A stretch of DNA of 64,000 nt from an uncultured Flavobacterium sp. (GCF_963422545.1 NZ_OY730260.1:1-64000), one strand, 5' to 3'. Shown: positions 25,752 to 35,196, counted from the first letter of the stretch. Program-made: numbers and translations. Notes: generated by a model from the letters alone, not told the origin.

Positions 25752-26979
25752 CGTTCAATTTAAACTTTTTAACCACCAACGCAGAGTTGGTTCCTCCGAA
25801 TCCGAAGGAATTGGACAAAAATATGTCAAATTTTTTGTTTAAAGTAGTTTTGACCAAATTTAATTTAGAAGCATCTTCATCAGGGTTTTCTAAATTGATG
25901 TTGGGAGCAATGAAATCGTTCTGCATCATTAAGATAGAATAGATTATTTCACTGGCTCCAGCCATCCAGCATTCGTGGCCTGTCATTGATTTTGTCGAAC
26001 TTACGTAAGGATTTTTCTCACCAAATACTTCAAAAATAGCTTTTGCTTCGTTTCCGTCTCCAACCGGAGTTGAGGTTGCATGTGCATTTATATAATCAAT
26101 ATCAGTTGCTTTTAATTGTGCGTCGTCAAGTGCTCGTTGCATGGCTATAGACGGGCCTTCGACATTTGGTGTTGAGATATGACCTCCGTTTGACGAGAAT
26201 CCATAACCTACAACTTCGGCAATAATAGTTGCACCTCGTGCGATTGCTGATTCGTAGCTTTCAAGAATTAACGTTGCACCGCCACCACTCGGAATTAATC
26301 CGTCGCGATCAGCATCAAATGGGCGGGAAGCTTTCTCAGGTTCGTTTTCTCTATTCGAAAAAACACCTAAACCGTCAAAACTGCTCATGGCATATTTATT
26401 AATTTCTTGTGCGCCTCCGGTAATAATAATATCCTGGAATCCGCCTTTTATTAAAAAATAAGCCAATCCAATAGAGTGTGAACCACTTGCACAAGCTGCA
26501 CTAATGGTAAGATTGATTCCGCGGAGTTTAAAAATCGTAGATAAATTCATCGTTACGGTAGAATTCATCGATTTAAAAATGGCTCCGGAACCTATTAATG
26601 CAGTGTCTTTTTTTTCTCGAACAATATCTGTGGCGTCAATAACAGCTTTTGAAACGCTGTCATTTCCGTACATGATTCCCACTTCGCGATTATCAAAAAA
26701 AGTGTCGTCGATATTGGCATTTTTCAAAGCTTCAATTGTAGCCATATAAGCATATTCGGTTTCTTCGCCAATGCTCATACGTTGTCTGCGGGTCAATAAG
26801 TTTTTCAGATCAGCTTTGGGAACCATTCCCGTTAAGGCAGACTGAAAACCAAATTCCTTTCTTTCGGCGTCAAACTTAATACCGGATTTTCCGTTGTATA
26901 AAGATTCTTTTACTTCATCTAAAGAAGTTCCGATACAAGAATAAATTCCCATTCCAGTAATTACAACTCTCTTATTCAT
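25744..26979 (-). CDS. Beta-ketoacyl-ACP synthase (FabF-type, third complete KS)
   Basis: The 411-residue enzyme has the full KAS II set: MNKRVVITGMGIYSCIG, Cys163 (SAACASGSHS), His300 (NAHATSTPVGDG), Lys330 and His335 (SMTGHECWMAGASE), and GFGGTNSALV at the C-terminus. It overlaps the ACP by 8 bp. It is the most FabF-like of the locus's condensing enzymes and probably elongates acyl-ACP during polyene synthesis. Repeat-filled DNA separates it from fabG upstream. Confidence 0.92.
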   Translation of the reverse strand: MNKRVVITGMGIYSCIGTSLDEVKESLYNGKSGIKFDAERKEFGFQSALTGMVPKADLKNLLTRRQRMSIGEETEYAYMATIEALKNANIDDTFFDNREVGIMYGNDSVSKAVIDATDIVREKKDTALIGSGAIFKSMNSTVTMNLSTIFKLRGINLTISAACASGSHSIGLAYFLIKGGFQDIIITGGAQEINKYAMSSFDGLGVFSNRENEPEKASRPFDADRDGLIPSGGGATLILESYESAIARGATIIAEVVGYGFSSNGGHISTPNVEGPSIAMQRALDDAQLKATDIDYINAHATSTPVGDGNEAKAIFEVFGEKNPYVSSTKSMTGHECWMAGASEIIYSILMMQNDFIAPNINLENPDEDASKLNLVKTTLNKKFDIFLSNSFGFGGTNSALVVKKFKLNDE

Positions 26980-27020
26980 TGTCTTTCAAAGTAATTTTTA
27001 GTCTGTTATGCCTATTTTTA

Positions 27021-27152
27021 ACACATAGAAATATAGCTTTTGTAAATTCAAAAAAGTGTTTCACTTATTTGAAATACACATAGCTAATCTATGTGAGAGA
27101 AATATATTTCTTTTTTAAATTCTTTACACATAAAAACTATGTTTCTATGTGT
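27021..27152. repeat. Nested inverted repeats between fabG-like and KS genes
   Basis: Outer arms ACACATAGAAATATAG (27021-27036) and CTATGTTTCTATGTGT (27137-27152) pair with few mismatches. Inside, CACATAG at 27077-27083 and CTATGTG at 27089-27095 form a 7-bp stem with a 5-base loop. The 212-bp gap shows no gene. The DNA could form a cruciform or long RNA hairpin in the operon transcript. Confidence 0.6.
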
Positions 27153-27191
27153 TTATATGAACTTCAAAAATCAGACCTTATGAGTAATTTT

Positions 27192-27923
27192 TTATGAATA
27201 TATTCCTCCGTTTATGTTAATAATTTCTCCTGTAATATAACTTGCTTTTTTAGAAATTAAAAAGCTTACTAAATCTGCTACTTCTTCGGCTTCGCCAAAA
27301 CGATTTACGGGAATTAGTTTTAATAATTCTTTCTCGTCTAATTGGCTTGTCATATCTGTTCTGATAAAACCCGGAGCTACAGCATTTACAGTAATATTTC
27401 GTTTGGCAACTTCTTGTGCTAATGCTTTTGTAGCAGCAACAATCGCGCCTTTTGCTGCCGAATAATTGGTTTGTCCTGCTGTTCCTTTTACTCCTGAAAC
27501 TGAAACCATATTGACGATTCGGCCGTATTTATTGCGTAACATTTTTTGAATAAAAAACTGTGTAACATTAAAAAAACCGTTCAAACTTGTGTTTACCACT
27601 CCGTTCCAGTCTTCGGGAGTCATCCACATAAAAAGACCATCTTTTGTAATTCCGGCATTGTTTACAATCGCTTCAACAATGGCTTCAGGATTTGCTTCCT
27701 GCCATTTTGTTAAAGTGGTTTTAACTTCCTCATAATTAGAAACATCAAAACCCAAGATTTCTCCCGTTGCTCCTAATTTTTGTATTTCCTGAAGCGTTTC
27801 TTCGGCAGCTGTTTTATTCGAATGATAATTAATCAGAATATGATAGCTGGCCTCAACGGCTAATTTTTTACAAATAGCACTGCCAATTCCTCTTGAACCG
27901 CCTGTTACTAATACACATTTCAT
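27192..27923 (-). CDS. fabG: 3-oxoacyl-ACP reductase (FabG-like)
   Basis: The 243-residue short-chain dehydrogenase has the NADPH loop GGSRGIG (8-14), NNAG (88-91), the catalytic Ser at about 141-143 (NMVSVSG), and Tyr154 / Lys158 (YSAAK). The sequence VNAVAPGFIRTDM and the C-terminal ITGEIININGG are FabG hallmarks. Reduction of the beta-ketoacyl-ACP formed by the condensing enzymes would be its job here. Similar FabG copies are regular members of aryl polyene clusters; housekeeping fatty acid synthesis is the alternative. Confidence 0.9.
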   Translation of the reverse strand: MKCVLVTGGSRGIGSAICKKLAVEASYHILINYHSNKTAAEETLQEIQKLGATGEILGFDVSNYEEVKTTLTKWQEANPEAIVEAIVNNAGITKDGLFMWMTPEDWNGVVNTSLNGFFNVTQFFIQKMLRNKYGRIVNMVSVSGVKGTAGQTNYSAAKGAIVAATKALAQEVAKRNITVNAVAPGFIRTDMTSQLDEKELLKLIPVNRFGEAEEVADLVSFLISKKASYITGEIININGGIYS

Positions 27924-27983
27924 TTATGTTGATTTTATTTTTTACTGGTCATAAATGTTATCGCCTTTTATTGGAGATAACTA

Positions 27984-29201
27984 TTATTTCTTTTTCTTAG
28001 CTGCTGGTTTTGCTGCTGGTTTTTCTTGTTTTGTTTCTGATTTAGGTTTTTCAGCGGCGATTTCAGTTGGTTGATTTTTTTCTGATGATTTCGAAAATAA
28101 TTCAGCATTTTCAAACCATTGATTACTTAATACAGTTCCGTCCGGTTTAAGAAATCCCCATTTCCCTTCATTTTTTACTCTTGCTACACCATCAATAAAT
28201 CCTTTATCTTGCTGTACAAACATGGCAATAATTCCGTTTGCTGTAATTCCGTATTGTGTTGGGATTACTAATTTTCCTGATTCATTGATAAATCCCCAGT
28301 TTTTTTCTCTCACAGGAGCCAATCCGTTTGTGCTGAAAACTTCTGCATCACTATAAGTTGGCTCAATTACGAATTCTGCTTTTGGGTTGATATATCCCCA
28401 TTTAGAACCCACACAAACCGGAGCTAAATTTTTCGAGAATGCTTTTGCTTTATCATATATAGGAGTAATTACCCAATTTCCTTTTAAGTCAATGAATCCA
28501 ATTTTTCCATTCTTTTTAGCGAACGTTAAATCCTGTGTTTCAAAATCCCAAATTTTTTCAGCACCATCAACCGGAATAAAACTTCCTGCGCTTACAATTC
28601 CAAAGGTTTTGTCTTTTCTTGCCCAGGATGTGTTTTTAAAATAATTTCCTATTTCGTCGTAGGCAGGTTCAATTAATTCTTTTCCTGAAGTATTAATAAT
28701 TCCCCATTTTTTATTGTTTCCTACTCTTGCGAAACCATTTTCAAAAGGCTTGATTATGTCGTATTTCGGTTCTAAAACAACATCCATTTTAGGGTTGATT
28801 AAACCAATTTTATTTCCTTGTTTTATGAAAGCAACACCGTTATCAAAATCATATAATTTTTCAGAAGTTGGTGCTTTCTGAATTTCACCTTTAGTATTAA
28901 TATACACCCAGTCTTTATCGTTTTTTACGATTGCAATCCCGCTGTTAAAATCTTTGGCGTCAGTAAAAGTTGCCGGAATTATCCAGGTTCCTTTGGTGTC
29001 AATGAAACCCCATTTTCCGCCGTTTTCTACAGCAGCTAAACCTTCGGAGAAACTCTTCGCAGATTTATATTGAGGCTCAATTTTAAAGTTTCCGTCTTTA
29101 GAAATGTATCCAATTTTAGAGTCTTTTTTAACTAAAGCCAATTCTTGACTATTAACAAATTGAATGCAACATACGAATAAAAAAATAAGTGTTTTTTTCA
29201 T
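27984..29201 (-). CDS. Secreted WG-repeat protein
   Basis: The 405-residue protein has a signal peptide (KKTLIFLFVCCIQFVNSQ) followed by about nine tandem WG-type repeats, each around 35-45 residues and marked by KWGFID / KWGYIN / GKIGFID and a following EP.Y or P.Y motif. The C-terminal 40 residues are a Lys/Ala/Pro-rich low-complexity tail. WG repeats are probably beta-propeller-like binding modules of unknown partner. It lies between the fabG-like gene and the lyase gene. It may be a passenger or an envelope accessory of the pigment system. Confidence 0.8.
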   Translation of the reverse strand: MKKTLIFLFVCCIQFVNSQELALVKKDSKIGYISKDGNFKIEPQYKSAKSFSEGLAAVENGGKWGFIDTKGTWIIPATFTDAKDFNSGIAIVKNDKDWVYINTKGEIQKAPTSEKLYDFDNGVAFIKQGNKIGLINPKMDVVLEPKYDIIKPFENGFARVGNNKKWGIINTSGKELIEPAYDEIGNYFKNTSWARKDKTFGIVSAGSFIPVDGAEKIWDFETQDLTFAKKNGKIGFIDLKGNWVITPIYDKAKAFSKNLAPVCVGSKWGYINPKAEFVIEPTYSDAEVFSTNGLAPVREKNWGFINESGKLVIPTQYGITANGIIAMFVQQDKGFIDGVARVKNEGKWGFLKPDGTVLSNQWFENAELFSKSSEKNQPTEIAAEKPKSETKQEKPAAKPAAKKKK

Positions 29202-29240
29202 GATCTTAAAGGTTCAATATTAATAATGTGAAATATAGTC

Positions 29241-30761
29241 TTAACTGTTAATCAGGTAATCTTTTACTTTTTGAACAAACGGATACATAACCTGATCTTC
29301 ACTAAATTTAGGAATTATGTTTCTAATATCATCATACCATTCTCTGGTTACTGACGATATTTTGTTTTTTTGTTCTAAATAATCAATTGCCTGAACAATT
29401 GTAATCATCTCGATAGCCAATACTTCAAAAGAATTTTCGATCACTTTTGAGGTAATAACCGCTGCATTTGTTCCCATACTTACAATGTCCTGATTGTCGT
29501 TGTTGTTTGGAATACTGTGAACATACATAGGGTTTGACAACATTTGGCTTTCGGCAGTTGTTGAGGTTGCAGTAAACTGAACACCCTGCATTCCGAAATT
29601 AAATCCTAAAGTTCCTAAATTGACAAATGGAGGCAGTAATTCGTTGATTTTTGAATTCAATAAATAATTCAACTGACGTTCTGCCAACATCGTTAATTTT
29701 GTAATAACAATTTTCAGTTTATCCATTTCAAGCGAAATATAATCGCCGTGGAAGTTTCCTCCGTGATAAACGTGCTTGTTTTTTACATCTATAATAGGAT
29801 TGTCGTTTGCCGAGTTAAATTCGTCTTCTAAAATAGAAGCAACATTGTTTATGGTTTCTAAAACCGGACCTAAAATTTGAGGTACACAACGTAACGAATA
29901 ATATTCCTGAACTTTTTCTTTAAAGATTTCTTCGGTATTTTCTCCTGAATATAAATGATCTTCTCTTTTACGGATCAAAGTACTGTCAGAAAGGTTTTTT
30001 CTCATTCTTAAAGCTACTTCCTGTTGTCCTTTATGACGTTTGGTTTGGTTTAATTCTTCAGAAAAATGATCGTCATAAGCCTGAACCAATTCGTTTATGG
30101 CGCAAGAACATTTTAACGACCAATCTAATAATTTATTAGCATGATGAACATTTACAACTCCAATTCCGGTCATTACAGAAGTACCGTTTATTAAAGCCAG
30201 ACCTTCTCTAATTTCTACCTGAATAGGTTTTAAACCTTCAATTTCAAAAACCTCCTGAGTTGGTCTTCTGTCTCCTTTATAAAAAACTTCGCCTTCGCCA
30301 ATTAAAACCAGAGCCAAGTGCGATAATTGTACTAAATCTCCGCTTGCACCAACGCCACCGTGCTCAAAAATAAGAGGTGTAATATCTTTGTTGATTAATT
30401 CTGCCATTAAGTGAATTACTGAAGGATGAACTCCTGAATTTCCTAATGACAAGGTGTTTAAACGAGCCAAAATTGCGGCTTTTGCACAAACCGGGCTTAA
30501 AGGTTTTCCGGTTCCCGAAGAGTGACTTCTGATTAAATTGTATTGTAACTGGATTTGATCAGATTCTTTAATTCTATACTGGGCCATTGGACCAAAGCCT
30601 GTATTTACACCGTATATAATTTTATTTCCAGAAAATTCTTTCAGGAAATTAAAGCTTTCATTTACTCGATTTAGGACTACATCGCTGATTGTAACTTTGT
30701 TATTCCCAAAAATAATAGATTCGAATTCTCCTAAACTTAAATATTCATTAATTGTGTTCAT
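29241..30761 (-). CDS. Tyrosine ammonia-lyase (aromatic amino acid lyase)
   Basis: The 506-residue enzyme belongs to the HAL/PAL/TAL family. The MIO cofactor forms from Ala139-Ser140-Gly141 in GGVGASGDL, and Tyr50 in IIYGVNTGFGP is the conserved active-site residue. The sequence is nearly the same as the characterised F. johnsoniae tyrosine ammonia-lyase that I recall, including length and the RSHSSG selectivity loop. It deaminates L-tyrosine to p-coumarate, the aromatic starter of flexirubin. It is the first gene of the leftward cluster and is divergent from the halogenase-like gene with 101 bp between them. Histidine ammonia-lyase is the alternative, but no hut genes are near. Confidence 0.9.
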   Translation of the reverse strand: MNTINEYLSLGEFESIIFGNNKVTISDVVLNRVNESFNFLKEFSGNKIIYGVNTGFGPMAQYRIKESDQIQLQYNLIRSHSSGTGKPLSPVCAKAAILARLNTLSLGNSGVHPSVIHLMAELINKDITPLIFEHGGVGASGDLVQLSHLALVLIGEGEVFYKGDRRPTQEVFEIEGLKPIQVEIREGLALINGTSVMTGIGVVNVHHANKLLDWSLKCSCAINELVQAYDDHFSEELNQTKRHKGQQEVALRMRKNLSDSTLIRKREDHLYSGENTEEIFKEKVQEYYSLRCVPQILGPVLETINNVASILEDEFNSANDNPIIDVKNKHVYHGGNFHGDYISLEMDKLKIVITKLTMLAERQLNYLLNSKINELLPPFVNLGTLGFNFGMQGVQFTATSTTAESQMLSNPMYVHSIPNNNDNQDIVSMGTNAAVITSKVIENSFEVLAIEMITIVQAIDYLEQKNKISSVTREWYDDIRNIIPKFSEDQVMYPFVQKVKDYLINS

Positions 30762-30862
30762 TAAATCGTTTTTTGTTGCGCTAATTTAATTTTATTTATC
30801 AAAATAAATGTAGTTATTTTGATGATGGCAAATGTAAGTTAATAATTAATAACATTCTTATT

Positions 30863-32116
30863 ATGATAAAGGAGTTTGTAGATGTTTTAGTGATAGGTGC
30901 GGGACCGTCAGGATGTGTTTCGGCATCACATCTTCATAACAATAATGTTAAGATTAAAGTAGTAGAGAAAACAAAATTTCCAAGACTTGTTGTTGGCGAA
31001 AGCCTTATACCAAGAGTTATGGATCATTTTGCTGAAGCTGAGCTTTTTGAAAGTCTTGATGCAATGAATTTTGAGAAAAAACTCGGAGCTCGTTTCATTA
31101 GAGGTGAAGAAATATGTGTTTTTGATTTTAGCCAGAAATTTGGTGAAGGCTGGGATTGGACGTGGCAGGTTCCCCGCGCTGATTTTGATAACACTATGGC
31201 ACAGGAAGTGCTTAGAAAAGGTATTGATCTGGAATTTGAAACAGAGGTTTTGGAAGTTTCTTTTGAAGGAAAAAATTCTAAAACAATTGTAAAAGATAAA
31301 GATGGAAATTTAAAAGAGATCCACGCCAAATTTATAATTGATTCCAGCGGATATGGCAGGGTTTTACCAAGACTTCTGGATCTTGACACGCCCTCTAAAC
31401 TAGATCCGCATTCGTCGATATTTACACACGTAAAAGACATTAATAGAGAAGAAGGTGTTGAGGGAACTCAGATTTCATTTGATATTCTGGAAACTGAAGT
31501 TTGGTTATGGGTAATTCCGTTTTCGAATGGAAATACGAGTTTAGGTGTTGTAGGTCCAACGGATTTTATTAATTCACTTTCTGAAAATAAAGATAATGCC
31601 GAAGCTTTGCGAAATGCAATTCAGAAGTCAGATTATTATATCAAAAGATTTAAAGGAACGGAGTTTTTATTTGAACCTGTAAAACTCGAAAATTATTCGA
31701 GAGCCGTAAAAAGAATGTATGGTGATGGTTTTGCTTTGACTGGAAACAGCTCTGAATTTTTAGATCCGGTTTTTTCGTCAGGAGTTGCTTTTGCTACAGA
31801 ATCAGGAATGTTGGCAGCAAAATTATACCTTAAAGAATCACAAGGAATCAAAGTAGACTGGGAAGTTGAATTTACAGAATACATGAAACGCGGAATTGCT
31901 GTTTTTACCACTTACGTGAAAGAATGGTACACAGGAAATCTTCAGACTTTATTTTTTCATCAACCCGAAAATCCGGATGTAAAAGCAAAAATATGCTCTG
32001 TTTTGGCTGGTTATGTCTGGAATGAAGAAAACCCGTTTGTTAAGAAACACGATCATGTGATTAAGAATATGGCTTATTTGCTGAACATGCAGAAAGACAA
32101 TTTGGATAAAGAATAG
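30863..32116 (+). CDS. FAD-dependent monooxygenase / flavin halogenase-like protein
   Basis: The 417-residue flavoprotein starts with the FAD loop VIGAGPSG (10-17) and has VVGESLIPR (43-51), as in geranylgeranyl-reductase / tryptophan-halogenase family proteins. Residues 214-219 read WLWVIP, matching the WxWxIP motif of flavin-dependent halogenases, and FEKKLGARF (70-78) contains a Lys at the place where variant halogenases keep one. It is read away from the lyase gene. Chlorination or hydroxylation of the flexirubin ring is a reasonable inference because flexirubins from related bacteria are chlorinated. Hydroxylation alone is possible. Confidence 0.75.
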   Translation: MIKEFVDVLVIGAGPSGCVSASHLHNNNVKIKVVEKTKFPRLVVGESLIPRVMDHFAEAELFESLDAMNFEKKLGARFIRGEEICVFDFSQKFGEGWDWTWQVPRADFDNTMAQEVLRKGIDLEFETEVLEVSFEGKNSKTIVKDKDGNLKEIHAKFIIDSSGYGRVLPRLLDLDTPSKLDPHSSIFTHVKDINREEGVEGTQISFDILETEVWLWVIPFSNGNTSLGVVGPTDFINSLSENKDNAEALRNAIQKSDYYIKRFKGTEFLFEPVKLENYSRAVKRMYGDGFALTGNSSEFLDPVFSSGVAFATESGMLAAKLYLKESQGIKVDWEVEFTEYMKRGIAVFTTYVKEWYTGNLQTLFFHQPENPDVKAKICSVLAGYVWNEENPFVKKHDHVIKNMAYLLNMQKDNLDKE

Positions 32117-32168
32117 CTTACTAATGGAGAAATTGAATCTCTGAAATATATAATGGTTTTACTAAAAA

Positions 32169-32198
32169 ATCTGTTTCATTATGAAGCAGATTTTTTTT
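32169..32198 (+). terminator. Terminator after the halogenase-like gene
   Basis: A 9-bp stem (ATCTGTTTC / GAAGCAGAT, with one G-U pair), a 5-base loop and an 8-T run form a standard intrinsic terminator 52 bp after the stop codon. Confidence 0.85.
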
Positions 32199-32990
32199 AT
32201 GCTGAATTTATTTTTTGAAGGTAAAAGAGTACTTAAAAATATATTTAAGTAAGATTTGTTTTACTATAATTAAAATGTTTGCGTATATTTGTAAATGTAT
32301 GGCATATATAAATTTATTTGAGCACTCATATTTGTTCAATTAGCACTAATTATAATTGGATAGGTTAAGCTGCCAAGTCTTAACGTTTATTTTATGCCAA
32401 TAAATACAGATTTATATATTGACACTCCTAAAGTTCCGGAGATGGATATTATTGAAACAGAAGAAAAACAAAGAATACAAAAGCAAAACCAATAATTAAT
32501 AGACGAAATTAAACAGAGAAAAAAATAGGAAAGAAACATTAATAGGTAGAAAATGAATCATAAATATTTGAAATAATTAAACATAGGTTTTTTAGTAATA
32601 AAAAAATATATAATATTTTGACTATTAGCGTTTTAAAATTTAATAGCTTTACGGTATTGTTTTGGAAAGTAATTATCATAATAATAATCTTATATTTTTA
32701 GGTAATACTATTCCTTTTTATAAAAAGCCTACAAAAAAATCAGAGACAAAAAAGACCTTCTCAGAAGGGTTAATCTTGGTGTATTATGCGCATAGTTGCG
32801 AATGATTAATATACTTCAACACTCCTCTTTTTTATTGTTTCCTGATACAAGCCTTTCGCTTATTTTAAATTTAAGATAAACTTTAAAGATGTTATGGTAA
32901 AAAGAACATCTGCGTATATTCTATTTCTCCACCAATTTTTTTTATTTCTGCTGTAATTATATTGTTTTTATAACCTTAATAATTAAACTC
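32199..32990. other. Gene-poor AT-rich stretch
   Basis: Nearly 800 bp without a supportable gene. A perfect -7 element TATATTTG lies at 32284-32291. A 33-codon frame at 32394-32495 (MPINTDLYIDTPKVPEMD...) follows it but has no recognisable relatives and may be chance. A small CCTTCTCAGAAGG hairpin is near 32756. The stretch looks like degraded DNA next to the pseudogene at 32991. Confidence 0.5.
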
Positions 32991-33116
32991 ATGAAGAATA
33001 AATTACTCTCTCTACTTTTAACTTTAGTTAGTTACGCATCTTATTCTCAAGTAGGTATTGGAACTCCAATGCCAAATGCCTCTAAACAAAATGGTCGTTT
33101 TTTCAGGTATACTTAA
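32991..33116 (+). pseudogene. Decayed start of a secreted QVGIGT-type surface protein
   Basis: An open frame of 41 codons starts MKNKLLSLLLTLVSYASYSQ, a clean signal peptide, and continues VGIGTPMPNASKQNG before a stop. The 'SQVGIGTxxPxAS' junction is characteristic of large secreted Flavobacteria proteins, which continue with LDI and hundreds of residues. Here the reading frame breaks just after NAS. Downstream fragments to about 33360 still look protein-like in shifting frames (for example LEPGYFERHLNTLLK and LQGEGEISQVVFISK), so the gene appears deleted and frameshifted. Confidence 0.65.
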
Positions 33117-33382
33117 TGCGCTAAAGTATTGTCTAACCAAACCATATCGCAATTTTTTTTATTGCACATTACAGTAAATTTAGAGCCAGGTTATTTTGAA
33201 AGACACCTCAATACGTTATTAAAATGACACAATAAGGCATATTGTGCGATAAAATGAAGATCGAGTTTTTAGCAGTTGAGGACTGCAAGAAGTATTCTGA
33301 AAATGAAAATGGTATTACAAGGCGAAGGTGAAATCTCTCAAGTTGTATTCATTTCAAAATGAGCAAAAAAAGTCAGAAGAAA

Positions 33383-33417
33383 AATCTTGGATCAGGATTG
33401 ATCCAAGATTCTTTTTT
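33383..33417 (+). terminator. Strong terminator with a 12-bp perfect stem
   Basis: AATCTTGGATCA and TGATCCAAGATT pair perfectly around a GGAT loop and are followed by CTTTTTT. It probably ended the now-decayed gene upstream, and it remains intact. Confidence 0.9.
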
Positions 33418-33434
33418 AAATTAATCTTAAAAAA

Positions 33435-33461
33435 AAAGACTACCAAAAAATGATAGTCTTT
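33435..33461 (-). terminator. Terminator of the symporter gene
   Basis: On the minus strand the stem AAAGACTA / TAGTCTTT with an 11-base loop runs into a run of T residues, 34 bp below the symporter stop codon. It faces the terminator at 33383, so the two isolate the convergent units. Confidence 0.8.
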
Positions 33462-33495
33462 ATTCTTCAAAAAATAATATAGTAAAAAATTTATA

Positions 33496-35196
33496 CTACC
33501 AGAATTTAACGTACAATGCGATAATAGATAATATAGTGATTACAATTAAAACCGTTGTTTGTGGTTTTACTTTAAACATTTCAGAGTCTATTTCAAACGC
33601 TTTAGGATTAACTTTTGGTCCTGCAAAACTAATTAGTACCATTGCTAATGTTGTGAAGAAGAATGATAATCCCATACAAATGTGGAATGGAATTTCGTAT
33701 GCTCCTTTACCATTAGAGTAAGCAGTATATAATAAGGTCTCGTTTCCGAATAATGCCGGAGCATATTCATTGAATAAAACAGATAATAAGAATCCTAAAA
33801 TTACTCCAACAATTGCCGCAGCTCCAGTTGTTCTTTTCCAGAACATACCAAGAATAAACATTGCGAAAACTCCAGGGCTAATAAAACCAGTGTATTTTTG
33901 AATGTAAGTGAATCCACCAACTCCGCCAATTCCTAAAAGGTCATTCCATGTAAATAAAACAGCCAAAAGCATTGCAGCAAAAACGGCAATTCTACCAATG
34001 TTTACTTGTTGTTTTTCGCCAGCTTCTTTCTGGATGTATTTTTTATGAATATCTAAAGTATAAATCGTAGAAATACTGTTTACTTTTCCAGCTAATGAAG
34101 CTACAATTGCAGCAGTCAATGCAGCGACAGAAAGTCCTTTTAATCCTGTTGGCAAGAAAGTTAATACAGCAGAGTAAGCACCATCTTTTCCTCCAACTAA
34201 TTGAGGTAAATGTCCGTTTTGGTATAAAACATAAGCAGCAATACCAGGTAACATTACAATTAAAGGCATTAATAATTTTAATAGACCAGCAAATAAAATA
34301 CCTGTACGAGCCGTTTGCAAATCAGCACCCAAAGCTCTTTGAGTAATGTATTGGTTACAACCCCAGTAGTTTAAGTTGATGATCCAGATACCAGCCAGGT
34401 AAGATAATATACCAGGGAAAGTTAAGTATTTGTCAATAGCAAGTTGAGAAGTTTGTGCTGTAACTACAGTATCATGTGGTTTTGGGATAATCATTTTAAA
34501 ATGCTCCGGAGCTTCTCTCATTAAAACTTTAAAACCTTCAATTGCATTTTCGCCAACTCCAAAATATTGTCCAACAGTTGTAAGAGCAATGTATGAAGTT
34601 ACCAAACCTCCAATGATTAAAACAGCAACCTGAATAACGTCAGTATAAGCGACAACTTTCATTCCTCCAAGAGAAATAAACAAAGCAAAAACAGCTAATC
34701 CAACCATGATCACGTGTAGATATTCACCACCCGCTAAACCATTAATTGCAACTGCTCCTAAATATAATATAGAAGTTAAGTTTACAAAAACATACAAAAA
34801 CAACCAGAAAACAGCCATAATCAACGCAGTCGATTCGTTATAACGTGTTTTTAAGAATTGAGGCATTGTATAAATCTTATTTTTAAGATATACCGGAATA
34901 AACCAAACCGCAACGATTATCAATGCAATAGCAGCAATCCATTCGTAAGCAGCAACGGCAATTCCTAAAAAGAAACCTTCACCACTCATTCCGATAAATT
35001 GTTCAGCTGAAATATTTGATGCAATCAGAGAAGCTCCAATAGCCCACCAAGTTAAATGTCCTTCGGCTAAAAAGTAAGCTTTGGCATCATGTTCATCTTT
35101 TTTACGTTTGTGGTAAATAGTATAACCATAGGCAGAAACTATGATGAAATAAATAATAAAAACCGCATAATCTGCGAAAGCGAGGTTCTGGTTCAT
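33496..35196 (-). CDS. Sodium:sugar symporter (SGLT family)
   Basis: The 566-residue membrane protein has about 14 helices and the features of the vSGLT branch of the sodium:solute symporters: LTWWAIGASLIASNISAEQFIG near the N-terminus (sodium site helix) and ASLAGKVNSISTIYTLDIHKKY in the middle. It lies downstream of the galT-galK-galM genes, but 271 bp separate it from galT, and that gap holds an operator-like palindrome shared with the arabinose genes (35395-35413). L-arabinose uptake is therefore the best guess; galactose is the alternative. Confidence 0.88.
   Translation of the reverse strand: MNQNLAFADYAVFIIYFIIVSAYGYTIYHKRKKDEHDAKAYFLAEGHLTWWAIGASLIASNISAEQFIGMSGEGFFLGIAVAAYEWIAAIALIIVAVWFIPVYLKNKIYTMPQFLKTRYNESTALIMAVFWLFLYVFVNLTSILYLGAVAINGLAGGEYLHVIMVGLAVFALFISLGGMKVVAYTDVIQVAVLIIGGLVTSYIALTTVGQYFGVGENAIEGFKVLMREAPEHFKMIIPKPHDTVVTAQTSQLAIDKYLTFPGILSYLAGIWIINLNYWGCNQYITQRALGADLQTARTGILFAGLLKLLMPLIVMLPGIAAYVLYQNGHLPQLVGGKDGAYSAVLTFLPTGLKGLSVAALTAAIVASLAGKVNSISTIYTLDIHKKYIQKEAGEKQQVNIGRIAVFAAMLLAVLFTWNDLLGIGGVGGFTYIQKYTGFISPGVFAMFILGMFWKRTTGAAAIVGVILGFLLSVLFNEYAPALFGNETLLYTAYSNGKGAYEIPFHICMGLSFFFTTLAMVLISFAGPKVNPKAFEIDSEMFKVKPQTTVLIVITILSIIALYVKFW

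Noticed and set aside
29241..30761. Histidine ammonia-lyase (hutH) for histidine breakdown
   Set aside because: The sequence follows the Flavobacterium tyrosine ammonia-lyase, no hutU/hutI/hutG genes are nearby, and the gene heads the pigment cluster.
1..32116. Carotenoid biosynthesis cluster, suggested by the CrtI-like gene
   Set aside because: There is no crtB, crtE or crtY; ketosynthases, ACPs, the lyase and the dar pair point to flexirubin instead.
32394..32495. 33-codon frame MPINTDLYIDTPKVPEMD after a good -7 element
   Set aside because: Too short, with no recognisable relatives in a degraded stretch; noted only in the description of that stretch.
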